From JAEULH01 sp963789785 (GTDB lineage: Bacteria > Pseudomonadota > Alphaproteobacteria > Rhodospirillales > Defluviicoccaceae), in the NCBI GenBank assembly GCA_963789785.1, contig CAWBNC010000003.1, forward strand, positions 1-64,000: a stretch of 64,000 bases of DNA. The letters run 5' to 3'. Below the pieces are notes generated by a model. It did not search any database. It was not told the DNA's origin and saw nothing but the letters and a program-made list of their open reading frames with translations. Each line of letters starts with the position of its first letter. Position 1 is the stretch's first letter. Below, in pieces: positions 1-8,094 of this stretch. The position numbers and the translations under genes are program-made.

Positions 1-1
1 G

Positions 2-35
2 TGCGTCAGGGTTTGTTGAGACATTCGGCTGCGGC
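2..35 (+). repeat. Left terminal inverted repeat of the IS3 element
   Basis: This sequence matches the reverse complement of 2785-2816 over about 27 of 32 aligned positions with one 2-base gap. The shared blocks are TGCG, GGTT, TGAGACA and CGGCTGCGGC. It lies about 30 bp upstream of the likely orfA start, the position expected for IRL. Confidence 0.65.
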
Positions 36-66
36 TAAACGACCCTCAAAAGGAAGGAAGAGCCGA

Positions 67-465
67 ATGGACGAAATGGTTGAGACCGTAAAGACGCAGC
101 CGGCGGACTTGGCGGAGCGCTCCCGAACAGCTGGCGGAGACAAGTCCGCCGGCGGGCCGCCGCCACGACGCTTCTCGGCGAAGCGGAAGCTGCAGGCGGT
201 GAACCGGCTGATGCGGGGCGAGCCTTTGGAGCTGGTGGCTCGCGAGCTCAACGTCACGTCGGCGCGGCTGTCGTCCTGGCGCGACCAGGCGCTGCTGGCG
301 GCGGAGACGGCGCTGAAGGAACGCGAGCGCGACGCCCGCGACGACGAGATCGTCCGGCTGAAGGGCAAGGTCGGAGCGATGACGATGGAGATCGAGCTTC
401 TGTACGACAAGATCGCGCGCCTGGAGGGCGGCGCCCCTTTGGCACGGCGGAGGTCGAGGCGATGA
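67..465 (+). CDS. IS3-family transposase OrfA (helix-turn-helix subunit)
   Basis: OrfA supplies the DNA-end-binding part of an IS3-type transposase. An N-terminal region rich in Ser and Arg is followed by a helix-turn-helix (FSAKRKLQAVNRLMRG onward, with ELNVTSARLSSWR as the recognition part). A short leucine-zipper-like coiled coil follows near the C-terminus (IVRLKGKVGAMTMEIELL). I chose the ATG at 67; the frame is also open upstream to a GTG at position 1, but that start would lie in the terminal repeat. The stop codon overlaps the orfB start as ATGA, so orfB can be made by translational coupling, and no slippery A6G-type site is seen. Length, about 132 aa, is normal for the family. Confidence 0.8.
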   Translation: MDEMVETVKTQPADLAERSRTAGGDKSAGGPPPRRFSAKRKLQAVNRLMRGEPLELVARELNVTSARLSSWRDQALLAAETALKERERDARDDEIVRLKGKVGAMTMEIELLYDKIARLEGGAPLARRRSRR

Positions 466-1349
466 GTCGGGCGGTTTCGCCCTCCGCTGCTCGGGTTTAT
501 GGCCTGGCGCGGGTCACCCGCTGGTGGAAGGTCTCGCGGGCGAGCCTCTATCGTCATCGCCAAGCAGCCTCGGTCTCCAGATGCCGCCCCGGCCCTGTTG
601 GCCCCTGCGACGACGCGACGCTGGTGGAGCACATCAAGCAGGTGATCGCCGAGAGCCGGTTCACCGGCGAGGGCTACCGCAAGATCTGGGCGCGGCTGCG
701 TTTCTCCGGGATCCGCAGCTCGCCCGGACGCATCCGCCGGCTGATGCGGGAGAATGGGTTGTTGGCGCCACACCGGGTCCGCAAGCGGCCGGACAAGGCG
801 CACGACGGCACCATCACCACCGACGCCGTGGACGTCCTGTGGGGGACCGACATGACCCAGACCATCACCGTGGCGCAGGGCGTGGCCCATGTCTTCGTCG
901 CCGTCGATCACTGCAACAGCGAGTGCGTCGGCATTCATGCCGACAAGAGCGCCAACCGCTTCCAGGCCTTGGAGCCGGTGCGCCAGGGCGTGCGACAGCA
1001 CTTCGGCATCATCGGCAAGGACGTGGCCGCCGGCCTCAAGCTCCGTCACGACCATGGCTCGAACTACATGTCCGAGGACTTCCAGACCGAGATCGCCTTC
1101 CTCGGCATCGAGGCCTCACCGTCCTTCGTCCGCGAGCCGGAGGGCAACGGCGTCGCCGAGCGCTTCATCCGGACGCTGAAGGAAAACCTGCTCTGGGTCC
1201 GCCACTTCGAGACCATCGAGGAGCTGCGCCTGGCACTGCTCGACTTCGCCGCCTGGTACAACACCAACTGGCTGGTCGCCCGCCATGGCCACCGGACGCC
1301 CGTTCAGGTCAGGGCCGACCAGCAACCGGCCATGGATCAGGCAGCCTAA
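462..1349 (+). CDS. IS3-family transposase OrfB (DDE catalytic subunit)
   Basis: This is the catalytic integrase-type transposase of the IS3 element, 295 aa. An N-terminal HTH_21-like domain (about residues 50-105) precedes an rve DDE fold. The acidic triad is visible as D130 (WGTDMT), D197 (RHDHGSN) and E233 (GNGVAERF). The second and third residues are separated by 35 amino acids, the canonical DD(35)E spacing. The reading frame is complete and starts inside the orfA stop codon. It may therefore still be active, although the element's right end has been pushed away by the IS110 insertion just after the orfB stop. Confidence 0.88.
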   Translation: MSRAVSPSAARVYGLARVTRWWKVSRASLYRHRQAASVSRCRPGPVGPCDDATLVEHIKQVIAESRFTGEGYRKIWARLRFSGIRSSPGRIRRLMRENGLLAPHRVRKRPDKAHDGTITTDAVDVLWGTDMTQTITVAQGVAHVFVAVDHCNSECVGIHADKSANRFQALEPVRQGVRQHFGIIGKDVAAGLKLRHDHGSNYMSEDFQTEIAFLGIEASPSFVREPEGNGVAERFIRTLKENLLWVRHFETIEELRLALLDFAAWYNTNWLVARHGHRTPVQVRADQQPAMDQAA

Positions 1350-1357
1350 TGGCTCAG

Positions 1358-2536
1358 TCAAGCGGCTGTTTTGAATCCGGTTTGGAAGGGCGTTCGGGAT
1401 TGGACGACGGCCCAGAGGACGTTCACGCGGCGTCGTGCGAGGGCGATGACGGCCTGATGATGTCGTTTTCCCTCGCGTCGCTTGCGGTCGTAGAAGATAC
1501 GGCTGTCGTCGTGGCTGAGCGAGCAGAAGGCGGATTGGTAGAAGATCCGCTTGAGGCACTTGTTGCCGCCGGCGGGCCTGCGCAAGAAGCGGGTTTTGCC
1601 GGATTGGCGGAGGACTGGCGCCATGCCCGCGGCCGAGGCGAGCGCATCGGCGGAGCGGAAGCGGGAGAGATTGCCTGCCTCGGCGATGAGTTCCGCGGTG
1701 AGCACGACCCCCATGCCGGGCAGGCTGCGGATGAGAGCCGCGTCAGGGTGGCGTTTGAGCAGCGCCTCCAGCTCGCGGTCGAGTTCGATGAGGCGGGCAC
1801 GATTGGCGAGGGCTTCGGTGGCGAGCTCGCGGATCAGGCGCGCGGTCATGTGCTCGGCCGGGACGGCGATGGTCTGCTCGGCGGCGGCGGCGAGCGCGCG
1901 ATCGACCAGGGCCTCGACATTGGGTACCCCGCCCGCTGCCCGCAGGTGGCGCACCAGACGTTTCTGGCCCGCGGCACGCAACTCGGCCGGTGTGACATAA
2001 CGTGTCAGCAGATGCAGCGGTCCCTTGGTCCTGAGATCGAGGCAGGCTTCCAGACTTGGGAAGATACCGGTGAGGAGGTCGTGCATGCGCGACAGCCGCT
2101 GTGTCTGTGCATCGACCAGGTCGCGTCGGCGGCCCACCAACAGTCGGATCTCCAGATCGAGTTCGGTCGCCGGCTCGAGGGTGCGCAGATCGGACCGGAT
2201 GCGGACTTGGTCGGCGATGGTGCGGGCATCACGCGGGTCGGACTTGTTCTCGCCGCCGACGGTGCCCTGGCGGGCCCGATTGACCGCCAAGCCCGGCACG
2301 TGCACGAGCGTGAAGCCGGCTTCGGCCAGGATGGCTCCGGCCAAGCCGGCGATGCCGCCGACGACATCCAGGCCGATGCGGACGCTACCGCCAAGGTCGG
2401 CAAGCTGCTCGGCGAGGCTTGCGATGTCGGTCGGCGTGTTCAGCAGCTTACGGTCGATCCGCACGACACCGTCGGCATCGATGGCGGTGACCCAATGTAT
2501 CTCCTTCGCAATGTCAATCCCGACGCTGATCCGCAT
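1358..2536 (-). CDS. IS110-family transposase (DEDD/serine recombinase)
   Basis: This RNA-guided-type recombinase of the IS110 family is 392 aa from the ATG at 2536. The N-terminal RuvC-like domain begins VGIDIAK (D8) and contains GLDVVG (D57) and KSDPRDA (D100, D103). A central coiled region follows, then the Tnp_20 (IS116/IS110/IS902) domain with SLPGMG at about 272-277 and GMAPVLRQSG, whose S312 matches the catalytic serine position. The usual second acidic residue is Glu; here it is Asp (D57). An in-frame ATG ten codons upstream is possible, but homologues start at the chosen one. The frame is intact, so the protein may be functional. Confidence 0.88.
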   Translation of the reverse strand: MRISVGIDIAKEIHWVTAIDADGVVRIDRKLLNTPTDIASLAEQLADLGGSVRIGLDVVGGIAGLAGAILAEAGFTLVHVPGLAVNRARQGTVGGENKSDPRDARTIADQVRIRSDLRTLEPATELDLEIRLLVGRRRDLVDAQTQRLSRMHDLLTGIFPSLEACLDLRTKGPLHLLTRYVTPAELRAAGQKRLVRHLRAAGGVPNVEALVDRALAAAAEQTIAVPAEHMTARLIRELATEALANRARLIELDRELEALLKRHPDAALIRSLPGMGVVLTAELIAEAGNLSRFRSADALASAAGMAPVLRQSGKTRFLRRPAGGNKCLKRIFYQSAFCSLSHDDSRIFYDRKRREGKRHHQAVIALARRRVNVLWAVVQSRTPFQTGFKTAA

Positions 2537-2559
2537 GGTGCCTCCCGGCGGTTGAAGTT

Positions 2560-2760
2560 CCGGCATCCCGCCCGCGCCGTCGTCGCCCTACATAGCGATG
2601 GATCGCAGAGCCTAATCAGCGGTCGAGGCGGTGTGGCGGTGTCGGGGGATCTGCCTCCTGAGCCATCGCGGGCAGCCAGCATGAAAACCATCCCGACACC
2701 GCCGCCGCGCCGTGATCCTGGCATGCCAGGATCACGGCGTCAGGCACTGCTCACGCAGCA
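2560..2760 (-). ncRNA. Candidate IS110 bridge-RNA-like structured RNA
   Basis: The non-coding DNA just upstream of the IS110 transposase can fold strongly. A perfect 12-bp stem pairs 2635-2646 with 2692-2703 around a 45-nt loop region, and a perfect 16-bp-arm palindrome occupies 2708-2739. IS110-group elements are known to encode a bridge RNA in this position that specifies target and donor. The position and the stem-loop-with-large-internal-loop layout fit that model. Guide complementarity to the flanks was not demonstrated, and the ends of the RNA are guesses. Confidence 0.4.
2708..2739. repeat. Perfect 32-bp palindrome
   Basis: The arm at 2708-2723 (ending CCTGGCA) is the exact reverse complement of 2724-2739, with no spacer. 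It lies upstream of the IS110 transposase. It could be a stem of the element's RNA, a transcription terminator stem, or a palindromic target into which the element inserted. Confidence 0.85.
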
Positions 2761-2784
2761 TCTCAACGGTAGGGCCGCATGACT

Positions 2785-2816
2785 GCCGCAGCCGCTTGTC
2801 TCATAACCGTGGCGCA
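2785..2816 (-). repeat. Right terminal inverted repeat of the IS3 element
   Basis: Read on the minus strand from 2816, this matches 2-35 in the same order (TGCG, GGTT, TGAGACA, CGGCTGCGGC). It marks the right end of the IS3 element. The IS481-type reading frame begins immediately to its right. Confidence 0.65.
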
Positions 2817-2818
2817 GT

Positions 2819-3518
2819 ACACCCGCTGACCGTCACCGATCATGCCTCGCGCTACCTGCTTGTGTGCGAAGCCCTGGAGTCAACCCGCGAGTTGCCGGTC
2901 ATCGCCGCCTTCGAGCGGCTGTTCGCTGAGCGCGGCCTGCCGCACGCCATCCGCTCCGACAACGGCCTGCCTTTCGCCAGCCCCAATGGCCTGTTCAACC
3001 TGTCGAAGCTCTCTGTCTGGTGGCTCAGGCTCGGCATTGCCATCGAACGCATCAAGCCAGGCCATCCCCAGCAGAACGGACGCCACGAGCGCATGCATCT
3101 CACCTTGAAGCAGGAAACCGCAAGGCCGCCGGCCATGAACGCTATCGCTCAGCAGGATCGCTTCGACACCTTCGTCAGCGAGTTCAACAGTCAACGGCCG
3201 CACGAGGCCTTGGACATGAGATGCCCCGAAAGCGTCTACGCCCCGTCGCCACGTCCCTATACCGGCCTGCCGGAGGTCGAATACCCCTTCCACGACCGCG
3301 ACATCCTGGTGACCGCCTGCGGCCGCATCTGCATGCACAGAAAAAAGATCAACATCTCAAGCGTCTTGGCCGGACACCGGCTCGGCCTCAAGGAAGTCGA
3401 CGACGCCATCTGGCTCGTCTCCTTCATGACCTACGATCTCGGCTATATCGATCTCGAACAAAGGACCCTGCAGCCACTCGACAACCCGTTCGGCACGAGG
3501 TTGTTACCCATCTCATAG
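2819..3518 (+). pseudogene. IS481-family transposase, 5'-truncated remnant
   Basis: From about 2822 the frame reads as the C-terminal two thirds of an IS481-type integrase-fold transposase, beginning LTVTDHASRYLL. The second catalytic Asp (IRSDNGLPF) and the Glu (QQNGRHERMH) are present. The first Asp, normally in a W-x-D-F-K-G stretch upstream, is missing, so this piece cannot be active. The C-terminus is complete and ends at a TAG. Homology begins exactly where the IS3 right repeat ends, so the missing 5' part probably lies left of the window. Downstream DNA to about 3552 looks like the element's right end. Confidence 0.8.
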
Positions 3519-3561
3519 GAACAAACCGTTACCGATGTCTCCGGACTGGACATCATGCCGG

Positions 3562-3635
3562 TGGCTGGGGCGGGAGGATTCGAACCTCCGATGCCGGAAC
3601 CAAAATCCGGTGCCTTACCTCTTGGCCACGCCCCA
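3562..3635 (-). tRNA. tRNA-Gln (anticodon UUG)
   Basis: Read on the minus strand, a 7-bp acceptor stem (TGGGGCG with CGCCCCA) encloses a D arm and an anticodon loop GATTTTGGTTC with anticodon TTG. A T arm containing GGTTCGAATCC follows. Discriminator G and an encoded CCA end the gene at 3562. All arms pair, and 74 nt is normal for tRNA-Gln in Alphaproteobacteria. Its 3' end faces the insertion-sequence pile at 1-3552. Confidence 0.95.
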
Positions 3636-3717
3636 ACTGCGGCCGAATTTAGCCGCTCCGCTTGAACCCCGCAACCGGCGCGGCGGCAAGCCACCAGGCC
3701 GGATGCGCGGCCGCCAG

Positions 3718-4543
3718 TCAGTGATCTGGCGGCCTCGGCCTGCGCTCTGCTCTCGATAGATGGCGAAGCAGGTCGCGCCGCTGCCGCTCATCTGCGCGAG
3801 CAGCGCGCCGGGGGTCGCCGCCAGTGCGGCGCGGACCGCCGCAATTTCCGGCGCCAGAGCCGTTCAGCCGGAGCGCCGAGATCGTTTCCGCGCTCGCCCA
3901 GCAGCGACGCCAGCACGTGTGCGCTTGCAGGCGACGTCGAGAACGGCAGCGGCGCGGAAAACGGCCCGCGTCGGCCGGCGAACACGGCCGGTGTCGCGAC
4001 CGCAACGCCCGGGTTGGCGAGGAGCAAGGAGAACGGCGGCAGCGGGGGCGCGGGCGTCAGTCGCTCGCCGATGCCCGAGACGAAAGCCGGCACCCCGGCG
4101 AGACACATCGGCACATCGGCACCAAGCGCAAGCGCCATCTCCGCGATGTCGGCCGCGGCCGGGTCGAGGCGCCACCAACGCGCCAGGGCCTGGATCGTCG
4201 CCGCCGCGTCGGACGAGCCACCGCCGATGCCCGAAGAGACCGGCAGTCGCTTGACCAGGCGCACCTTGGCGACCGGCGGGCGGCGTCCTGCGGCTTCAGC
4301 GAGCATTCGGGCCGCCCGAAGAACGAGATTGTCGACCCCGGACGGGACCGCGGCGGCGAACGGGCCGACAACTTCCAAGGATAGCGTATCGGCCGGCTCG
4401 ATCTCAATCGTATCGCCGATCGCCGGAAAGACGACCAGACTGTCGAGGAGGTGGTAGCCGTCGGCCCGGCGGCCGACGACCCTCAGGTAGAGATTGACCT
4501 TGGCCGGGGCGTCGATGCGGATTTTCGTCGCGAGGACGCTCAT
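3718..4543 (-). CDS. ispE: 4-diphosphocytidyl-2-C-methyl-D-erythritol kinase (frameshifted near 3' end)
   Basis: IspE phosphorylates the 2-hydroxyl of CDP-ME in the MEP route to isopentenyl diphosphate. This GHMP kinase starts MSVLATKIRIDAPAKVNLYL and has the substrate loop GRRADGYHLL. The ATP-binding glycine/serine-rich motif is PVSSGIGGGSSDAA, and LGADVPMCL follows. After GNDLGAPAERL (about 3865) the frame is lost. The expected tail, with the GHMP motif MSGSGATCFAIY, continues in another frame, so a small indel is present. The exact C-terminus is uncertain. The ATG overlaps the stop of the upstream TPR gene as ATGA. Precursor flow from this pathway feeds the hopanoid genes at 46-56 kb. Confidence 0.85.
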
Positions 4544-6308
4544 CGCCCGACGGCGTTCGCTTCCTTGATGATCCCCTGCAGCTTGCGCTCGAGCTCGGCC
4601 TTGAGCTGCGGCTCCGGCGACAGATCGAGGGCCGCGCGCCACTGGAACCGGGCCTCGCGCTGACGGCCCACGGCCCGATAGGCATCGCCAAGATGGTCGT
4701 TAATGACCGGATCCTCGGGCTGGAGCTCGACCGCGCGCTCGAGCTGAACGACGGCCTCGGGGTAGTTGCCGAGCCGGTAGTAGACCCAGCCGAGGCTGTC
4801 GACAATGAAACCGTCGTTTGGCCTCAGCTCGACAGCGCGGCGGATCATCTCCTGCGCGCGATCGAGATTCTTGCCCTGCTCCACCCACGAGTAGCCAAGG
4901 TAGTTCAGAACCAGCGGCTGGTCGGGCTCGAACTCGAGGGCGCGCAGGAAGTCGGCCTCGGCTCGGTCCCACCGCTTTGCCCGCTCAAGCGCGATGCCGC
5001 GGGCATAGAGCACCCGCCAGTATTGCGGCGGCAGTGGCTCCTTGAGCGCGATGGCTTCATCGTAAACCGCGATCGATTCCGCGAACTGCTCGCGCTGGCG
5101 AAGCATGTCGCCCAGCACCAGCATCGGCTGCGGGTCATCCGGCCGCTCGGCAGCCATGGCCCTCAGCTCCCTCTCGGCGTCGGGAAAGCGGTCCATCCGG
5201 TTAAGGTTCTCGGCGCGAAACAGCCGCGCCTGCCACGACAACGGCGAAGCCCGGTCGATCGAGGCGTACATGCGGTTGGCATCTTCGTGCCGGTTGCCCT
5301 GATCAAGCAGTTCCGCCACGAACATCTGGAGGATCGGCAGGTTGGGCTTCAGGTAAAGGCCGAGCATCCCAAGCATCAGTGCCTGGTCGCGCTGTTCCGC
5401 GCGCGCCACGGCGCCGGTGGCCTCGAACAGCGCCTCCGCCGCTCCCCCGGCGGGAGAGGCCATGACCGGGCCGTCCGGTGCCATTCCGGCAGGCTTCGTC
5501 CGGACCAGTTCGAGCAGGGTCGCGGCCTGGTCGGGATCGTTCTTGCTCGCCATCGCCTTGATAAAGCGCTTCGGCCTCTTCGCCATGCCCCGCTCTGGCA
5601 AGGATTGTTCCGGCAAGATGAACGGTGCGCATGGGTGGGATGCCCGGGCCCGCTGCGGCAATGCGCGCATGCTCCGCCGCAGCTTTCATTCGGCCCGCGG
5701 CATCGGCAATCAGGGCCGCATGCAGCTCATACAGATCCTCGCCGCCTGCACCTTTCTGCTTCAACGCTTTCAGCGTCGTCAGCGCCTCATCCGTCCGGCC
5801 CAGGCCCTGCAGCGCCCAGGCGCGGAGGATCGCCCCCAGCGACGGCGTCAGCAGGCCGTTGGCCATCAGGTGATCGGCGACCTCACCGTAGCGGCTGTGC
5901 TTGATGTCGTCCGCGGCAACGGTGATGAAGGGCAGTTCGTAAACCTGCTCAAGCGCGATGTAGCGCCGCGCAAGTGCAGCGGCTTCCGCGGCTCGGCCGT
6001 CGCTGAGCAGGGCGTTGTGGGCGCGATGCAGCAGCAGTGTGTCGTTCGGCGACTTCTCGAGGGCGGCGAGGAGGAAGTCGGCGGCGACGCCATCGCTCTT
6101 CTCCGCCTGTGCGTGGCGGGCGGCAAGGTAGTTGCCGCTGAGCGTGTCGCCCGACGACAGGCGAAAGCTCGGCGCGGGCGCCACCTGCGGCGCCGCTGTC
6201 GGCGACGCAGGCGGCCGCGACAAGCGCGCAGACAACGGCGGCGCTGCTTCGCCCCCTGATCGTCGAGCGGCGGAGCCGAGCCAGAAACATCATCAGGTGG
6301 TCACTCAC
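4540..6308 (-). CDS. TPR-repeat protein, probably exported or a lipoprotein (frameshifted twice)
   Basis: This is a protein of about 590 aa made of tetratricopeptide repeats, likely a periplasmic or outer-membrane scaffold. The N-terminus, from a GTG at 6308, is a signal sequence ending LVAAAC, which could be a lipobox. The frame then shifts near 6210 and again near 5555. The second half carries clear TPR units, for example LVLNYLGYSWVEQG and FIVDSLGWVYYRLGNYPEA. The GTG overlaps the ETF-QO stop (GTGA) and its own stop overlaps ispE, so three genes are translationally coupled. TPR proteins of this type are often found beside ispE in Alphaproteobacteria; their function is not established. Confidence 0.75.
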
Positions 6309-7918
6309 ATGTTGGGATAATTGGGGCCCCCGCCGCCCTCCGGGACGACCCAGTTGATATTCTGGGACGGATCCTTGATGTCGCAGGTTTTGCAGTGGAC
6401 GCAGTTTTGCGCGTTGATCTGCAGTCGCTTCGACCCGTTGTCGGCGACGAACTCGTAAACGCCCGCCGGACAGTAGCGCGCTTCCGGCCCGTCGTAGACG
6501 GCTAGATTGGTCGCCACTGGAACGGATGGATCCTTCAGCGTCAGGTGGGCCGGTTGATCCTCCTCATGATTGGTGTTGGAAATGAACACCGAGGAGAGCT
6601 TGTCGAAGGTGATCACCCCGTCCGGCTTGGGATAGGCGATCGCGGCAGCCGATGCCGCCGGCTTGAGCTGGGTGTGATCGGAATGATGATGGAAGGTCCA
6701 CGGCGCCTTGCCGCGCAGCAGGTAGGTGTCCAGCGCCGAGTAGCCGAGGCCGACCCACATGCCGCGGTGGAATGACGGTCGGATATTGCGAACGCGGTAG
6801 AGCTCATCCCACAGCCAGGTGGCCTTCAGCGCCTCCGGGTAGGTCTCGACAACCGGCGGCGGATCGTTGCTCGACAGCGCGTCGAAGATCGCCTGGGCGC
6901 AGACCATCGCCGACTTCATCGCGGTGTGCGTGCCCTTGATCTTGGGCACGTTAAGGAAGCCGGCGGTGTCGCCGATAAGCGCGCCGCCGGGGAACACCAG
7001 CTTCGGAATGGACTGAAAGCCGCCCTCCGACAGGGCGCGTGCGCCATACGAGATCCGCCGTCCACCCTCGAAGATCGGACGGATGGACGGATGGGTCTTG
7101 AACCGCTGCATTTCGTCGAAGGGACTGAGGTGCGGGTTCCGGTAGTCGAGGCCGACGACAAAGCCGACGGCGACCTGGTTGTCCTCGAGATGGTAGAGAA
7201 ACGAGCCCCCGTAGGTCTGCCGGTCCATAGGCCAGCCGATCGTATGCACCACCTTGCCCGGCTCATGCTTGGCCGGTTCGACCTCCCACAACTCCTTGAT
7301 GCCGATGCCATAGGTCTGCGGGTCGACGCCATCGCGCAGATCGAAGCGGTCGAACAGGGTCTTGGTCAAGGATCCGCGGCAGCCTTCGGCGAAGATCGTG
7401 TAGGTCGCGTGCAGTTCGACGCCGGGCTGGTAGTTCTCGGTGTGCTCGCCATTGCGGCCTACGCCCATATCGCCGGTGGCGACACCCCTGACCCGGCCGT
7501 CATCATGGTAGAGCACCTCGGCGGCGGCGAAGCCGGGGTAGATCTCGACGCCAAGCTCCTCGGCCTGGCTGCCCAGCCAGCGACAGACATTGCCGAGACT
7601 GACGACATAATTGCCGTGATTGTTCATCTGCGCAGGCGTCGGCAGCTTGTAGGCCTTCGTCTCGGTCAGGAACAGAAACTCGTCCTTCGTCGCCGGGGTC
7701 AGCAGCGGCGCGCCCCTGTCTTTCCAGTCGGGGATAAGCTCGTCGAAAGCGACCGGGTCGACAACCGCGCCGGAGAGAATGTGGGCGCCGATCTCCGAGC
7801 CCTTTTCAACCACGCAAACGGTTATCTCGCGATCCTTCTCGGCCGCGAGCTGGCGCAGCCGGATTGCGGCGCTGAGGCCGGCCGGACCGCCGCCCACGAT
7901 GACAACGTCGAACTCCAT
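6305..7918 (-). CDS. Electron transfer flavoprotein-ubiquinone oxidoreductase
   Basis: ETF-QO passes electrons from electron-transfer flavoprotein, reduced by acyl-CoA and amino-acid dehydrogenases, to membrane ubiquinone. The 537-aa frame is complete. An N-terminal FAD Rossmann motif reads VVIVGGGPAGLSAA, the central ubiquinone-binding region includes GWPMDRQTYGGSFLYH, and a C-terminal 4Fe-4S ferredoxin part has CPAGVYEF and CVHCKTCDIKDP. I chose the ATG at 7918, which begins right at the FAD strand, over one five codons upstream. It is divergent from the glycosylase gene at 8095 and coupled to the TPR gene downstream. Confidence 0.95.
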   Translation of the reverse strand: MEFDVVIVGGGPAGLSAAIRLRQLAAEKDREITVCVVEKGSEIGAHILSGAVVDPVAFDELIPDWKDRGAPLLTPATKDEFLFLTETKAYKLPTPAQMNNHGNYVVSLGNVCRWLGSQAEELGVEIYPGFAAAEVLYHDDGRVRGVATGDMGVGRNGEHTENYQPGVELHATYTIFAEGCRGSLTKTLFDRFDLRDGVDPQTYGIGIKELWEVEPAKHEPGKVVHTIGWPMDRQTYGGSFLYHLEDNQVAVGFVVGLDYRNPHLSPFDEMQRFKTHPSIRPIFEGGRRISYGARALSEGGFQSIPKLVFPGGALIGDTAGFLNVPKIKGTHTAMKSAMVCAQAIFDALSSNDPPPVVETYPEALKATWLWDELYRVRNIRPSFHRGMWVGLGYSALDTYLLRGKAPWTFHHHSDHTQLKPAASAAAIAYPKPDGVITFDKLSSVFISNTNHEEDQPAHLTLKDPSVPVATNLAVYDGPEARYCPAGVYEFVADNGSKRLQINAQNCVHCKTCDIKDPSQNINWVVPEGGGGPNYPNM

Positions 7919-8094
7919 TGATTCCCGTTCCATGGAATCTCCCTCGCTTCGCTTCGCTCCATGCGTTCATTCACATATATAACATAGGCCATGCTGCAGT
8001 GGCGGCAAATGATCCCAGGCTCGGCGGGCAAGGGATTGAATGGGCTGTGAGGCATGACGGATCGCTCAACGAGACTTTGTCGCCGGTCATCGGG

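Larger units (their letters stand above)
1350..2784 (-). mobile_element. IS110-family element inserted between IS3 orfB and its right repeat
   Basis: The segment holds one IS110-type recombinase gene on the minus strand and about 200 bp of non-coding DNA upstream of it. The IS110 stop codon is only 8 bp from the IS3 orfB stop codon, so the element's right end falls in or just before 1350-1357. The left end is somewhere between about 2740 and 2784. IS110 elements lack terminal inverted repeats, so exact ends cannot be read from sequence alone. A total of about 1.4 kb fits the family. Confidence 0.6.
2..2816 (+). mobile_element. IS3-family insertion sequence, interrupted by an IS110 element
   Basis: Two overlapping transposase genes (orfA, orfB) are bracketed by imperfect terminal inverted repeats at 2-35 and 2785-2816. 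An uninterrupted IS3 element is about 1.3-1.5 kb, but the distance between these ends is 2.8 kb. The extra length is an IS110-type gene and its upstream non-coding DNA, lying between the orfB stop and the right repeat. The flank to the right (from 2817) reads directly into a truncated IS481-type transposase, so this element probably landed inside that gene. The left flank and the target duplication lie at or beyond the window edge and cannot be checked. Confidence 0.7.

Noticed and set aside
462..465. Programmed ribosomal frameshift between IS3 orfA and orfB
   Set aside because: No slippery heptamer is seen; the ATGA overlap is enough to explain orfB translation.
524..2782. A 752-codon plus-strand reading frame across the insertion sequences
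   Set aside because: It runs out of frame over IS3 orfB and antisense to the IS110 gene; its Arg/Gly/Ala-rich sequence has no domains.
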